From contig CASHSZ010000113.1 of the NCBI GenBank assembly GCA_949358305.1, positions 25,001 to 89,000 of the forward strand: DNA of 64,000 nt, in the 5' to 3' direction. Of the stretch, positions 63,611 to 64,000 are shown piece after piece. This DNA is from Strigamia acuminata (Eukaryota; Arthropoda; Chilopoda; Geophilomorpha; Linotaeniidae). The position numbers were made by a program, and so were the translations under genes. The notes under the pieces were generated by a model that ran no database searches, had not been told where the DNA came from, and saw only the letters and a program-made list of their open reading frames with translations. Numbering within the stretch: position 1 is the first letter of the stretch; every line of letters starts with the position of its first letter.

Positions 63611-64000
63611 AGTGAGTTTGCGGTTGCCAATTGTTCCTTATAATTATGAGTTACAAGCTCATAATTATAAAAATGGACTTATAACATAACGTAACTCCTC
63701 AACTTTAACACTATTTTGTAAAATAAGGGAGCCAATCAGATCGCTTAACACTATTTGAAGCTCTTCCCACTATTGCAAATGGCGCTAATGGTGCTAATAA
63801 AAATTCAAAATGGCTGCCTGACCTGTTTCAACAATCAGCCTCAATCACAATTTCTTTCTGCCATTGAAGGATAGAAACAACTAAAATCATTCCCGGTAAG
63901 CAAATAAATAAACTGGAAGACAATTTCATGTCTGAAAACTGTCAAATTAGTAAAACTACAGAATTTCATTTTCTTTTGCATAGGGATTTGTTCTACCATT
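63611..64000. other. Non-satellite flank beyond the array edge
   Basis: The satellite stops within CAAGACCAAT and the following 390 bp do not resemble it overall. Visible content: a 13-bp hairpin (63638-63670), a direct repeat TTAACACTATTT (63705-63716 and 63745-63756), a CCAAT motif (63732-63736), an AAAATGGCTGCC motif resembling a YY1 site (63807-63818) and CCCG/GTAAGC resembling a splice donor at 63895/63896. These could mark the start of a gene running off the right edge, but no ORF or known protein is visible. Confidence 0.6.
63638..63670. repeat. Perfect 13-bp inverted repeat, 7-bp loop
   Basis: TTATAATTATGAG (63638-63650) and CTCATAATTATAA (63658-63670) are exact reverse complements separated by TTACAAG. 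Very AT-rich. It may be an end of a small transposon or an incidental hairpin; no partner copy is seen in the window. Confidence 0.7.

Overview
The window is animal chromosomal DNA dominated by one AT-rich tandem satellite. The metazoan assignment rests on a BEL/Pao LTR retrotransposon, a superfamily known only from animals. Nothing in the sequence fixes the species. No cellular protein-coding gene, rRNA, tRNA or CRISPR array is visible. The only convincing coding sequence belongs to the retrotransposon.

Layout. (1) Positions 1-46698 are satellite and the array continues beyond the left edge. (2) Positions 46699-53397 are a complete LTR-to-LTR BEL/Pao insertion on the minus strand, flanked by a 4-bp target duplication (TGGG) and interrupting a satellite monomer. 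(3) Positions 53398-63610 are the continuing satellite, which near its right end contains two copies of a 420-bp palindromic-ended MITE-like element (58995-59414 and 59985-60404). (4) At about 63610 the array stops inside a monomer, and 63611-64000 is non-satellite DNA with a small perfect hairpin and weak promoter-like features.

The satellite has two monomer classes. Class A is 140 bp and class B is 147 bp. They share a conserved core of about 90 bp and differ in the remaining segment, where B carries A/T tracts. Monomer variants recur in a fixed order, so the array is built of higher-order repeats (HORs): 1841 bp (13-mer), 1267 bp (9-mer), 700/1400 bp (5/10-mer), 1995 bp (14-mer), and a nested unit of 4550 bp made of 1134+574+1134+1708 bp sub-blocks. 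The marker-to-marker distances I measured equal whole numbers of 140- and 147-bp monomers, except near the right edge where small indels appear. This fits in-register unequal exchange. Roughly 390-400 monomers are present.

The retrotransposon has two 1463-bp LTRs that I read as identical, a primer binding site that appears to match tRNA-His, and a single 891-codon Gag-protease ORF. No reverse transcriptase, RNase H or integrase is recognisable and no polypurine tract sits beside the 3' LTR. It looks like a recent, non-autonomous insertion. The MITE shows the opposite history: it inserted once and was then amplified as part of a 990-bp satellite unit.

Limits: comparisons were made by eye. HOR block edges are approximate, and array copy number in such DNA is sensitive to assembly error.
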